A stretch of 64,000 nt of DNA from Paenibacillus_S sp043945595 (GTDB lineage: Bacteria > Bacillota > Bacilli > Paenibacillales > NBRC-103111): NCBI RefSeq assembly GCF_043945595.1, contig NZ_JBIFNP010000001.1:2790001-2854000 (forward strand). Direction: 5' to 3'. The position numbers were made by a program, and so were the translations under genes. Under the pieces are notes generated by a model. The model worked only from the letters and a program-made list of their open reading frames with translations. It was not told the DNA's origin and did not search any database. Shown piece by piece: positions 8,338-16,513 of the stretch. Position 1 is the first letter of the stretch, and each line of letters starts with the position of its first letter.

Positions 8338-9912
8338 ATGAGCAATAAATTCACTATTCTCCTTTTACGACCCGCAGGTTCGGGAAAATCGACATTTGTT
8401 TCTTCCCTAAGCAAAATTGATATATCAAAGTACGTTGCTGCCAAAGAAGAAGGTGGAGCAAACACGACAAAAATTACAACCACATACGAGTTCAGCAACA
8501 CTACCCCTGACTTTTTTGTAACTGACTGCGTATGTGTGGAAGAAGAGAAAAAAAGCGATATACTTCTAAACTTACAAGAGTTATGCAGACAAGAAAATGG
8601 AATCGAACAAGTCATCAACAAAATTAATGATACAGGATTTGCACAAGTATGTACTGACATAACCATAAAACTCCCTTGCAAAGAAGGGATTATGCCCGAA
8701 AGTGAAATATTTAATTCCATCGTAGTTAGAGACAGTAGAGGACTTGGCGATATCGATGGAAATAACGTTCCAAGCTTTGACGAACTGGGTATTACATATG
8801 ATGTAAATGCAATTTTGTTTTTCTCGATCTCTCAAATTAAACAACCTATTATATTTTCTAAAATTATCGATTTAGTGATGCAAACTAATTTGAAAACCCC
8901 AATCTTTTCTTTAAGAAGATATCCTAAAGTTACTCGAAATGATAAAGAATTCGAGGAGAGTATTTTAAAGAATATAGAATATAGCGATAAAGACCTATAC
9001 GATTCTATTATTAAATTAGGAAATTCGGATAAGGAATATAGGCTTAATAATTTTGTTTTTAATCTACCCGAAGTCGAACAGTGGGCAGGAGTTATAGATA
9101 TTGATGACGCTGGTTTCGAAAAACAAGTCGAAGAATATCAAAATGCTATGAAGGAATTTTTATCGTACTCAATCTCAATGTATAACGAACTGTTTAATAC
9201 TCTAGTCAAAAAAATGCAAGGCGAATATCAAGAAAAATTCATGAAAATGGTATTGAATAAGCTGGACTCAACTAAAGCATGTGACGTTGCTGCTGGCATC
9301 GCAAGTTCTCCTCATTCAAAACCGAGTCAAAATTACTCAGTGTTTAGAGACACTGAGGCTCTGACCTACCCTGTAAAACTATCAACCAAACGCATAACAG
9401 AGCAGCCGTTTAGATGTGAAATGAAAGCAGCGGGAAATAGATATACGGACGGCGTAATTCCAAGTTACAGTTATTCCTGTGTTAATTTCAGAAATATTTT
9501 TCACCACATCGTCAATAGACTGACAACTGAATACTCTCTTCGTCCATTATTTTGTACTTTTATGGATATTTGTTTGGCGCAATTTACAGTTACTGCTTAT
9601 ACTGGTTATCAAAATGAAGCTTGTCGTCAAAACGCTTTTAAATTTAATTTCTTTCTTACAGTACGAGACGAATGTACAAATATTCTATCGCAGCGTGATT
9701 TAGCGGATAATCTTGGAGAATGGAAAAGTTTTTCAATTAAAAACGGAAACAAAAAATATTCAAAAATAGAAGCAGTGGCTGTTTTAATATATTCCAATCT
9801 GATTAGTATGTTAAATTTAAATATCAGCAATCCAAATTTAGATGATACAGGATTTACTTTTGTTAAAAAAACTAGAAAAAAAGATATTTACGATCAACTA
9901 AGACGTACTTAA
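8338..9912 (+). CDS. orphan P-loop GTPase-like protein
   Basis: 524 residues. The N-terminus LLLRPAGSGKSTF places GxGKST at 14-19, but Arg11 stands where the first Gly of GxxxxGKS is expected. T43-T44 (ANTTKITTTYEF) could be switch I and DSRGLGD (Asp132, Gly135) matches the G3 motif DxxG. A clear G4 N/TKxD is not seen. The rest (about 250-524) is a helical C-terminal region without recognisable domains or membrane segments. Codon usage is strongly AT-rich and unlike the flanking genes, pointing to horizontal transfer. It stands alone in an island and may be a defence or stress GTPase of the dynamin/GIMAP kind, but that is a guess. Confidence 0.6.
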   Translation: MSNKFTILLLRPAGSGKSTFVSSLSKIDISKYVAAKEEGGANTTKITTTYEFSNTTPDFFVTDCVCVEEEKKSDILLNLQELCRQENGIEQVINKINDTGFAQVCTDITIKLPCKEGIMPESEIFNSIVVRDSRGLGDIDGNNVPSFDELGITYDVNAILFFSISQIKQPIIFSKIIDLVMQTNLKTPIFSLRRYPKVTRNDKEFEESILKNIEYSDKDLYDSIIKLGNSDKEYRLNNFVFNLPEVEQWAGVIDIDDAGFEKQVEEYQNAMKEFLSYSISMYNELFNTLVKKMQGEYQEKFMKMVLNKLDSTKACDVAAGIASSPHSKPSQNYSVFRDTEALTYPVKLSTKRITEQPFRCEMKAAGNRYTDGVIPSYSYSCVNFRNIFHHIVNRLTTEYSLRPLFCTFMDICLAQFTVTAYTGYQNEACRQNAFKFNFFLTVRDECTNILSQRDLADNLGEWKSFSIKNGNKKYSKIEAVAVLIYSNLISMLNLNISNPNLDDTGFTFVKKTRKKDIYDQLRRT

Positions 9913-10122
9913 AATAAGTAGAGGTCTGCCAGTATTTCTGTACATTTTACTTTGTACAACTTCATCCAGCAGGATACCTCGTAATCCAATAATTAAAATC
10001 CCCCGTCTTACAATTGGAAAATGAAAGCGGGAGTTTAAGCCAACTTGTTACTGATTCCCACGTTTTCACATACACCACCTCGTAAAAAACAGAATACTGG
10101 ACTACTAGGACTAGATCTGTTA

Positions 10123-10179
10123 ATGAGCGGAAAATTTAACATAGACTTAAACAAACTTGAGCTACATCGTCTGCAATAA
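10123..10179 (+). CDS. possible 18-residue peptide or gene remnant
   Basis: ATG-initiated MSGKFNIDLNKLELHRLQ with only a weak AGGA 12 nt upstream; its stop lies inside the terminator stem at 10170. It could be the tail of a lost gene, a leader peptide or chance. It is the only small ORF just before the radical SAM operon, which is why it is listed. Confidence 0.15.
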   Translation: MSGKFNIDLNKLELHRLQ

Positions 10180-10197
10180 AGAATTGCAGATTTTTTT
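10170..10197 (+). terminator. rho-independent terminator before the STM4015 gene
   Basis: TCTGCAAT, five-base loop, ATTGCAGA followed by seven T. It insulates the downstream operon from the AT-rich island, or attenuates it if the promoter lies further upstream. Confidence 0.75.
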
Positions 10198-10245
10198 ATG
10201 AAATTTATAGTGAAGGATTAGTATTTATTTCCAGGAGGTATGGTT

Positions 10246-11091
10246 ATGTCCGAATGTAAATTATCTATCGATTATGATCAATACGAGAATGGAGTCAAAA
10301 TCGTAGATTTAATAGAGGAGCTCGCAGGCAAGGATGAAAGCTTGCAGCTGGAAAGCCTTATCATCGGCGACTGGGGCGGCGCGTATGAGAATGATTCCAG
10401 TGAAATTGTAGAAGCGCTTGTTCGGTTGAAAGACCGCTTCCCGCAGCTGCGCAGCTTGTTTATTGGCGATATGTCCTATGAAGAATGCGAGGTTTCCTGG
10501 ATTAATCAATCCAATCTGGGGCCGATTCTATCCGCTTATCCCGAGCTCAGATCCTTCACAATTAAAGGAAGCACAGGTCTCAGCCTTGAGCCTGCACATC
10601 ATGAAAAGCTGGAGGAGCTGACTATCATTTGCGGCGGACTTGGAAAAGACGTTATTACGAGCATTAGCAATGGCAGCTTCAAAAGTCTGAAGAAGCTTGA
10701 GCTTTATCTGGGGGTTGAAGAGTACGGATTTGACGGAAGTCTGGATGATGTTCTCCCGCTGATCGAGCTGGGGAAATTCCCCCAGCTTACTTATCTGGGG
10801 CTCAAGGACAGCGAAATTCAGGATGAAATTGCTATCGCCGTAGCTAATGCGCCGATTCTTGATCAACTACATACGTTGGATCTTTCCATGGGCACGTTAA
10901 CGGATAAAGGAGCGGAGGCCCTTATTCATAGCGAGAAGGTAAAAAAACTGGACCTGCTTGATTTAAGCTATCATTACATGTCGGATGAGATGGTGAATCG
11001 CTGGGAGCAATCGGGCCTCAACGTAGATATCAGCGATCAGCAGGATGCTGATGATGACGAGGATTACCGCTATCCTTCCCTGACGGAATAA
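10246..11091 (+). CDS. STM4015 family protein (leucine-rich-repeat-like)
   Basis: 281 residues. Recognised from the family pattern LIIGDWGGAYENDSSEIVEALV, LFIGDMSYEECEVSWINQS, LPLIELGKFPQLTYLGLKDSEI and LDLSMGTLTDKGAEAL; these are degenerate LRR units (LxxLxLxxSxI). The tail is very acidic (DADDDEDY). ATG 10246 is preferred over ATG 10240 because AGGAGG at 10233-10238 needs the 7-nt spacing. It is the first gene of a five-gene operon, with only 2 nt to the next gene. The role is unknown: an LRR scaffold could bind the substrate or assemble the two radical SAM enzymes. There is no signal peptide, so it is cytoplasmic. Confidence 0.88.
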   Translation: MSECKLSIDYDQYENGVKIVDLIEELAGKDESLQLESLIIGDWGGAYENDSSEIVEALVRLKDRFPQLRSLFIGDMSYEECEVSWINQSNLGPILSAYPELRSFTIKGSTGLSLEPAHHEKLEELTIICGGLGKDVITSISNGSFKSLKKLELYLGVEEYGFDGSLDDVLPLIELGKFPQLTYLGLKDSEIQDEIAIAVANAPILDQLHTLDLSMGTLTDKGAEALIHSEKVKKLDLLDLSYHYMSDEMVNRWEQSGLNVDISDQQDADDDEDYRYPSLTE

Positions 11092-11093
11092 CG

Positions 11094-12311
11094 ATGAAAT
11101 CGATGATTGTCATTGGAAATTCCGGTAATAGAAGAACAACGGGGCTGCAAGCGGCAAGAGCCCGGCTGGGGCTGCCCCCAGCCCTTGTGCTGAATTATAT
11201 CGACTTGCTGCAGAGAAAAGCATCCTTGAGCTCGATTGCGCAAAGCCTGCGGCAAACGATGGATGAACCGCCCTTGCTGCGGCTTGACGCGCCGGGGGAG
11301 CATTTTGAAGTGGAACGCGAGCTTATTGCGCTTGGCGCCCCTGATGCGGCCAGCTCCCCTGATGACGATCGCTGGCATAGGTATAACAAGAGCGTAGCTT
11401 CGCCTATTTCGGGTAAGATGGCTCGAGGATTGAAAGAAATCAAGGGCAAGCTGTATCATCCTTCCCAGTGGTTTCGCGGCTATTGCAGGCTGCTATCTCG
11501 ACTGGACAGGGAGGCGGGGCAGCTGTGGGATACGCCTCAATGGGTGAATGCTCCCGAGGACATAACCGCCATGTTCGACAAAAGGCATACATACCAGCTC
11601 TTATCTTCAGCCGGATTGCCGGTACCCAGAAGATTGGCTGCGCCGGAAGCTATTCCGGATTACGAAACGCTGCGGGACAGGATGGCAGATGAACGAATAC
11701 ACCGTCTATTTATTAAGCTGGCAGCGGGTTCCGGCGCCTGCGGCGTCATTGCGTACCAAGTAAACCCGGTTACAGGGGCGGAATGGGCCATAACTACAAT
11801 AGGGGTGGAGAACTATCAAGCCAGACCTCCGTTATTTTATAACGTAAAAAAGCTGATGACCTACAAAGAACGCCGAATCATACGCCAGATCATCAACTGG
11901 TTATTGGGCCATGGCGCTCATGTAGAGCAGTGGATTCCGAAAGCTTCCTATCGGGACCGTACTTTCGATATCCGGCAGCTTGTCGTAGCAGGCAAGGCTT
12001 GTCATAGTATTGCCAGGGTAAGCAGAACACCTATAACGAACCTGCATCTCGACAGCGATCGAATGGGCTTGGAAGAGATCGATCTGCCTGACGATCTTCA
12101 GACTGCCGTGCGGCAATGCGCCGAACAAACGTTAGCGGTATTTCCACAATCCACCGTTGCGGGCATTGATGTATTACTCAACAGCGGATCCTTACGGCCT
12201 TATGTATTGGATGTTAATCCGTTCGGAGATTTGCTATATCATTGTCATTATGAAGGACATGACCCCTATGCATGGGAAATGAGAATGGCTTCACTCCCTT
12301 CGACTATCTGA
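11094..12311 (+). CDS. STM4014 family protein (ATP-grasp fold)
   Basis: 405 residues. The central and C-terminal regions carry ATP-grasp features: DKRHTYQLLSSAGLPVP, the Lys strand LFIKLAAGSGACGVIAY, the hinge HVEQWIPKA, DIRQLVVAGK and the metal-binding end GIDVLL...YVLDVNPFGDLL (Asp and Asn ligands). ATP-grasp enzymes join a carboxylate, activated as acyl phosphate, to an amine or thiol, so a ligation step is likely. It starts 2 nt after the STM4015 stop with no strong ribosome site of its own, consistent with translational coupling. ATG 11103 is an alternative start. The substrate is unknown. Confidence 0.87.
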   Translation: MKSMIVIGNSGNRRTTGLQAARARLGLPPALVLNYIDLLQRKASLSSIAQSLRQTMDEPPLLRLDAPGEHFEVERELIALGAPDAASSPDDDRWHRYNKSVASPISGKMARGLKEIKGKLYHPSQWFRGYCRLLSRLDREAGQLWDTPQWVNAPEDITAMFDKRHTYQLLSSAGLPVPRRLAAPEAIPDYETLRDRMADERIHRLFIKLAAGSGACGVIAYQVNPVTGAEWAITTIGVENYQARPPLFYNVKKLMTYKERRIIRQIINWLLGHGAHVEQWIPKASYRDRTFDIRQLVVAGKACHSIARVSRTPITNLHLDSDRMGLEEIDLPDDLQTAVRQCAEQTLAVFPQSTVAGIDVLLNSGSLRPYVLDVNPFGDLLYHCHYEGHDPYAWEMRMASLPSTI

Positions 12312-12330
12312 ATGGAAAGGGTTCACCACG

Positions 12331-13116
12331 ATGTTTAACATGAATGAAATTGTAGGAAGTCATGATCTTCTTATGATTACACTGGATACGCTGCGCTATG
12401 ACGCCGCCGTTCTGGAGGAAGAAAACTGCCCGAATTTGTGCGGCGGCGGACATTGGGAGAAGCGGCACACGCCGGGCAGCTTCACTTATGCGGCGCATCA
12501 TGCTTTTTTTGGCGGGTTTCTGCCGACTCCTGCCAATACTGATAAGTCGGAGCATGTTCGATTGTTTCATTCCAAGAATACAGGCTTAAAGACCCATCCG
12601 TATACATGGCAATTTGATTCGACGGATATCGTGTCCGGACTGCAGGCAGAGGGCTACCGTACGATCTGTATCGGCGGCGTTATTTTTTTTACGAAAAAGG
12701 TTCCGCTGGCCAAAGTGCTTCCCGCTTATTTCCAGGAAAGCTACTGGAGAATGACCTTTGGGGTTACGAATCAACGCTCGACGGAGCATCAGGTAAACCA
12801 TGCACTCAAGCTGCTGCAAAATTCGGACGAAACGGAACGTTTGTTTCTGTTTATGAACATTTCCGCGATTCATGGGCCGAATCATTATTACGTTCCAGGT
12901 GCGAAGAAAGATTCGGTGGAAACACAGCGCGCGGCGCTCCGGTATGTTGACGGAGAGCTTGGACGATTGTTTCAGGCATTCAGAGAACGGAAACGGCCTG
13001 TGTTTTGCATGGCGTTCTCGGATCATGGCACCGCCTTCGGTGAAGATGGCTACAACGGCCACAGGCTTGCGCATGAGGTCGTGTGGAACGTGCCTTACCG
13101 CGAATTTATTTTGTAA
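12331..13116 (+). CDS. STM4013/SEN3800 family hydrolase (sulfatase/alkaline phosphatase fold)
   Basis: 261 residues. LLMITLDTLRYDAA gives the first metal Asp (Asp19) of the alkaline phosphatase superfamily; GSFTYAAHH supplies a Thr/Ser nucleophile candidate in place of the Cys of sulfatases; SDHGTAFGEDGYNGHRLAHE gives the Asp-His and His ligands near the end. No membrane segment or export signal is visible, unlike phosphoethanolamine transferases, so it should act in the cytoplasm, cleaving or transferring a phosphate or sulfate ester. GGAAAGGG precedes the ATG. It is third gene of the operon. Confidence 0.87.
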   Translation: MFNMNEIVGSHDLLMITLDTLRYDAAVLEEENCPNLCGGGHWEKRHTPGSFTYAAHHAFFGGFLPTPANTDKSEHVRLFHSKNTGLKTHPYTWQFDSTDIVSGLQAEGYRTICIGGVIFFTKKVPLAKVLPAYFQESYWRMTFGVTNQRSTEHQVNHALKLLQNSDETERLFLFMNISAIHGPNHYYVPGAKKDSVETQRAALRYVDGELGRLFQAFRERKRPVFCMAFSDHGTAFGEDGYNGHRLAHEVVWNVPYREFIL

Positions 13117-13136
13117 GGTGAGAGGAGGAGTTCCTT

Positions 13137-14513
13137 ATGAGCCAGACGGTCTACCCTAATTACTTGGACATCATTCAGAATCCGGATGCTCTGCGCAGCT
13201 GGAAGGACAGCTTACGATCGGAGCCTTACCGGTCTTATCTGTACTCTTATCCGCATAAAACTTCTTATCGGAAATTGGAGACGAAGCTGCCGCTTTCCGA
13301 GCTGTGGGACCGGGAGCCGGCAGATACGTTCTTTTTATATATGCATATCCCTTTTTGCGGGGCGCGCTGCGGCTTTTGTAATTTATTCACCTTGCCTGAC
13401 AAGAGAGCCGACGTGCATGCCGAATATGTAGATGCTTTGGAAAGACAAGCAGCACAATGGGCTCCGTTTATTCAGAATAAGCCGGTTGCCCGATTTGCTA
13501 TCGGAGGCGGTACGCCGACTTTACTCGAGCCTGTCCAGCTTGATCGGCTGTTTCATATTGCACAAGATGTGATTGGCGTGGATCCGGGCCAAGCTTCCAT
13601 CTCGGTAGAGACCTCTCCTGAGACGGTAACCTCCGAACGCCTCACCATTTTAAAAGACAGGCGGGTAGACCGGGTCAGCATGGGGATCCAAAGCTTTATC
13701 GCGTCTGAAGCGGATGCGATCTATCGTCCGCAAAAACCGCAGGAAGTCGAGAGAGCTCTGGAACAGCTCAAGCGGTACCAATTTCCGATTCTTAATTTGG
13801 ATTTGATCTATGGCCTTCCCGGTCAAACCCTTGATTCATGGCTGTATTCACTGGATAAGGCTCTGTCTTATGTGCCGGAAGAAATATTTATTTATCCGCT
13901 GTATACGCGCGAGCACACGATTGTAAAGCCAGAGCACATCAAACAGAGCGGTGAAGATCAGAGGGCGAGGTTTTACAGCGCGGCGCGGGAATATTTGCTT
14001 TCACATGGGTATACCCAGTACTCTATGCGCAGATTTGCCAAAGCGGAAGCGGGCTCGGGGAAAACCTTGCTTCCTTATGGCTGTCAGGAGGAAGGCATGA
14101 TCGGACTCGGCTGCGGTGCGCGATCTTACACAAGATCGGTTCATTATTCCTCACGGTACAGCGTAGGGCGTTCAGCTACGGCGAGCATCATCGCCGACTA
14201 CGTGGCTGCAGCCGACTACACGCATGCCGATTACGGCATTGTGTTGAACAAGGACGATCAGCGGCGCCGCTTTATACTAAAAGCGCTGCTTCATGCCGAA
14301 GGTCTGGCACTGAGCAGCTATACGGAGCGGTTCACAGCGTCAGCTCTCGCCGATTATCCCGAGTTGAATCTGCTTGTGCATACGGAGCTTGCTGTAATAG
14401 AGCATGAGGTGCTGCGGCTGACGGGAGAAGGGCTTATGTACTCCGATGCGATTGGGGATTGGTTTATTTCCCCGCATATACGGGGCCTCATGGAAAGCTG
14501 TGTGCTCTCATGA
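13137..14513 (+). CDS. STM4012 family radical SAM protein (HemW-like)
   Basis: 458 residues. Cys74, Cys78 and Cys81 form CGARCGFC (CX3CX2C), the 4Fe-4S site for SAM cleavage, after YMHIPF as in coproporphyrinogen-type radical SAM enzymes. The SAM-binding GGGTPT, SVETSPE and MGIQSF motifs follow, as in HemW/HemN. The C-terminal part resembles the HemN C domain. GAGAGGAGG precedes the ATG. It is coupled to the next radical SAM gene by an ATGA overlap. Not HemW itself: it sits in the STM4011-4015 operon and carries an extra N-terminal segment of about 60 residues. Confidence 0.9.
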   Translation: MSQTVYPNYLDIIQNPDALRSWKDSLRSEPYRSYLYSYPHKTSYRKLETKLPLSELWDREPADTFFLYMHIPFCGARCGFCNLFTLPDKRADVHAEYVDALERQAAQWAPFIQNKPVARFAIGGGTPTLLEPVQLDRLFHIAQDVIGVDPGQASISVETSPETVTSERLTILKDRRVDRVSMGIQSFIASEADAIYRPQKPQEVERALEQLKRYQFPILNLDLIYGLPGQTLDSWLYSLDKALSYVPEEIFIYPLYTREHTIVKPEHIKQSGEDQRARFYSAAREYLLSHGYTQYSMRRFAKAEAGSGKTLLPYGCQEEGMIGLGCGARSYTRSVHYSSRYSVGRSATASIIADYVAAADYTHADYGIVLNKDDQRRRFILKALLHAEGLALSSYTERFTASALADYPELNLLVHTELAVIEHEVLRLTGEGLMYSDAIGDWFISPHIRGLMESCVLS

Positions 14514-15367
14514 AAGCGGTGATTTATTTTCGCGGGAGCTTAAGCTCATGCAATTACGACTGTCCGTACTGTCCTTTCAGCAAGAACACGGATAGTCAAG
14601 AAACCTTGGCTAAGGATCGGCAGCAGGTGCAGACATTTGTCGACTGGGTGAGGAATCAGGAGAATAGCGGACATCAGCTGTCCGTGTTTTTTAATCCTTA
14701 TGGCGAAGGACTGACGCATCGCTGGTACAGTGAGGCCCTGGTCGAGCTGTCCCATATGCGGCACGTTGACAAAGCTGCAATACAAACGAACTTATCCGCA
14801 AAGCTCGATTGGACGTCCGATTTGAATCCGGTGACTGCTGCATTCTGGGTAACCTACCATCCCGGACAGACGGATGAAGCGCGATTTTTGCAGCAATGCG
14901 GCAAGCTCTACGCACAACAAATCCCGTTCAGTGTAGGCTGTGTCGGTGTCAAGAGCGCGTTTCATTCCATTGCATCATTAAGGCAGGCACTGCCTGACGA
15001 TGTTTATATGTGGGTGAACGCCTACAAAGACAAGCCCGATTATTATTCTGCTGAGGATACGGCGCTTTTGACTCGCATCGATCCCTATTTCACTCTGAAT
15101 GTCCAGGATTACGACAGCATGGGCAAGCCTTGCCGCGCCGGGCACAATGTATTTTACGTCCAGGGAGACGGACGCGTAAAGCGCTGCTATAAGGATCGGC
15201 AAGTGATCGGAAATTTGTATAAAGACGGGCTGGAGGGTATTTCGAAAGAACGGCCTTGCCGGATGAAGCAGTGTGACTGCTATATAGGCTACATCCATAT
15301 GGAAGGGCAGCCATTCGAACCTATTTACGGAGACCGCGCACTCGAGCGGATCGCTATTTTGCCGTAG
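14510..15367 (+). CDS. STM4011 family radical SAM protein
   Basis: 285 residues. CNYDCPYCPF places Cys14, Cys18 and Cys21 as CX3CX2C close to the start. Late cysteines in CRAGHNVFYVQGDGRVKRCYKD and CRMKQCDCYIGY look like an auxiliary cluster domain (twitch/SPASM-like), typical of enzymes that modify peptides or proteins. The ATG at 14510 overlaps the stop of the STM4012 gene (ATGA); an earlier in-frame start would overlap by about 50 nt and is unlikely. It is the last gene of the five-gene set. Confidence 0.9.
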   Translation: MKAVIYFRGSLSSCNYDCPYCPFSKNTDSQETLAKDRQQVQTFVDWVRNQENSGHQLSVFFNPYGEGLTHRWYSEALVELSHMRHVDKAAIQTNLSAKLDWTSDLNPVTAAFWVTYHPGQTDEARFLQQCGKLYAQQIPFSVGCVGVKSAFHSIASLRQALPDDVYMWVNAYKDKPDYYSAEDTALLTRIDPYFTLNVQDYDSMGKPCRAGHNVFYVQGDGRVKRCYKDRQVIGNLYKDGLEGISKERPCRMKQCDCYIGYIHMEGQPFEPIYGDRALERIAILP

Positions 15368-15410
15368 AGGAGAACAGATAACCTTATTAAAACGGAGGAA
15401 TCGAGGACCG

Positions 15411-16262
15411 ATGAATATAGCGGGTATCCGGTACGGTCATATAAGTGAACAAGATTATAATGCCGCAAGGGAACTATTAAGCTCTGATAAGGAAGCGGGT
15501 GAAGACCTGCTGCGGATGCTTGCTAATGCACCGGAATCGTTCATTACCGCATCTATTGGGGAAGAACTTGTTGCGATAGCTCAAGTGAACGAGCCTGCTT
15601 CTCAGTCTTATTTATCGGTGTTTGTCGCTCCGCAATTTCGCAGGCGAGGAATCGGGTCTGCAGTGGTCAAGTATGCCGAAGCCAAATTGTGGGAAGGCGG
15701 AACCGGCAAAGTCAGAAGCTCCTTTCGGTTTAATAATCCATCCTCTCTTGCGTTTGCACGTCAGCATGGTTATGCCCCCTATTATTCATCGGTTTTAATG
15801 CAGCGATCCGGTGACCCGTTTCCCTTGGAGGAGACGCTTCCGGTCAGGCTGTATACGGACGAAGACTATCTAGCCAGTCAGTCCCTGTATGCGGCAGCTT
15901 TTCATGAAATGCGCGTCCGAGTCGGCTGTTTTCCCGATTCTGTGATTGCACAGCCCAGTGAAAAAGACAGGAGAGCATGGGAAGAGGATGCGGAAAACCG
16001 TTTTGTCTACGAACTAAATGGGGAAATCGTCGCTTACAGCCATCTTTCCGGGAATGAACTCAGCAGTATTTCCGTCCGTACAGACTTTCAAGGGCTTGGG
16101 ATAGGAAGAAAGTTTGTTATGTATTTATGCAATGAGATCTACCGGCGGGGCAGTGCACAAGTTGAGCTTTGGTGTGTTGTCGGGAATTACGCCAAACATT
16201 TGTATGACAGCCTCGGCTTTAAAGAAAAGTATAGAATGGAAATCATACGAAAAACATTGTAA
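15411..16262 (+). CDS. tandem GNAT N-acetyltransferase
   Basis: 283 residues with two GNAT halves. The first (about 1-140) has the acetyl-CoA loop VFVAPQFRRRGIGSAVV and the second (about 150-283) has ISVRTDFQGLGIGRKFV followed by NYAKHLYDSLGF. The duplicated form is common among firmicute acetyltransferases of unknown substrate. It follows the radical SAM operon by 43 nt on the same strand with GGAGG upstream, and a terminator follows, so it is probably transcribed with that operon. Whether it belongs to the same pathway is open. Confidence 0.85.
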   Translation: MNIAGIRYGHISEQDYNAARELLSSDKEAGEDLLRMLANAPESFITASIGEELVAIAQVNEPASQSYLSVFVAPQFRRRGIGSAVVKYAEAKLWEGGTGKVRSSFRFNNPSSLAFARQHGYAPYYSSVLMQRSGDPFPLEETLPVRLYTDEDYLASQSLYAAAFHEMRVRVGCFPDSVIAQPSEKDRRAWEEDAENRFVYELNGEIVAYSHLSGNELSSISVRTDFQGLGIGRKFVMYLCNEIYRRGSAQVELWCVVGNYAKHLYDSLGFKEKYRMEIIRKTL

Positions 16263-16272
16263 TTAGTAGGGT

Positions 16273-16308
16273 GAGGCTGCCGATTGGTATCGGCGGCCTC
16301 GTTTTGTT
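16273..16308 (+). terminator. terminator after the GNAT gene
   Basis: GAGGCTGCCGAT, TGGT loop, ATCGGCGGCCTC: a 12-bp stem with one G-T pair, followed by GTTTTGTT. It marks the 3' end of the STM4015-to-GNAT transcription unit. Confidence 0.85.
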
Positions 16309-16410
16309 AATTGGACGCTTGAATCGCAGGAAAATTGATTGCGGCCGCCAAAGCTAACACTTACCGCCATCTATGTTTATACTTAGGACTTCACTAAAAA
16401 TTATAATTTA

Positions 16411-16429
16411 TATACCCAACGGGGGTATA
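16411..16429. promoter_or_regulatory. CsoR/CstR-type operator 1
   Basis: TATACCC-AACGG-GGGTATA, an inverted repeat of the ATACCC/GGGTAT kind bound by CsoR (copper) and CstR (persulfide) repressors. It lies about 85 bp ahead of the PfpI-like pseudogene in a very AT-rich promoter region. Confidence 0.55.
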
Positions 16430-16442
16430 TAAATTAAATTAA

Positions 16443-16459
16443 ATACCACCAGGGGGTAT
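16443..16459. promoter_or_regulatory. CsoR/CstR-type operator 2
   Basis: ATACC-ACCAGGG-GGTAT, a second, less symmetrical copy 32 bp downstream of the first. Two tandem sites of this type in front of one gene suggest tight repression. No csoR or cstR gene is in the window. Confidence 0.45.
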
Positions 16460-16513
16460 ATTTAAGTGCTGCGGCAACAGAGAGAACAAATTGGATCCAG
16501 AGGAGAATCAAGT

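Larger units (their letters stand above)
9913..10245. other. AT-rich gap between the GTPase gene and the STM4015-STM4011 operon
   Basis: It holds one small ORF and one terminator (listed separately). A weak imperfect hairpin near 9998-10034 (CCCCCG with CGGGAG, long loop) could end the GTPase transcript. No other gene is visible. Confidence 0.5.

Noticed and set aside
9998..10034. Hairpin after the GTPase gene as a strong terminator
   Set aside because: Stem is imperfect and no T run follows on the + strand; kept only as a weak possibility in the gap entry.
13137..15367. Radical SAM genes as the maturase for the sulfatase at 27.2 kb
   Set aside because: The STM4012 protein is HemW-like and the STM4011 protein lacks the anSME pattern; both belong to a separate operon 12 kb away.
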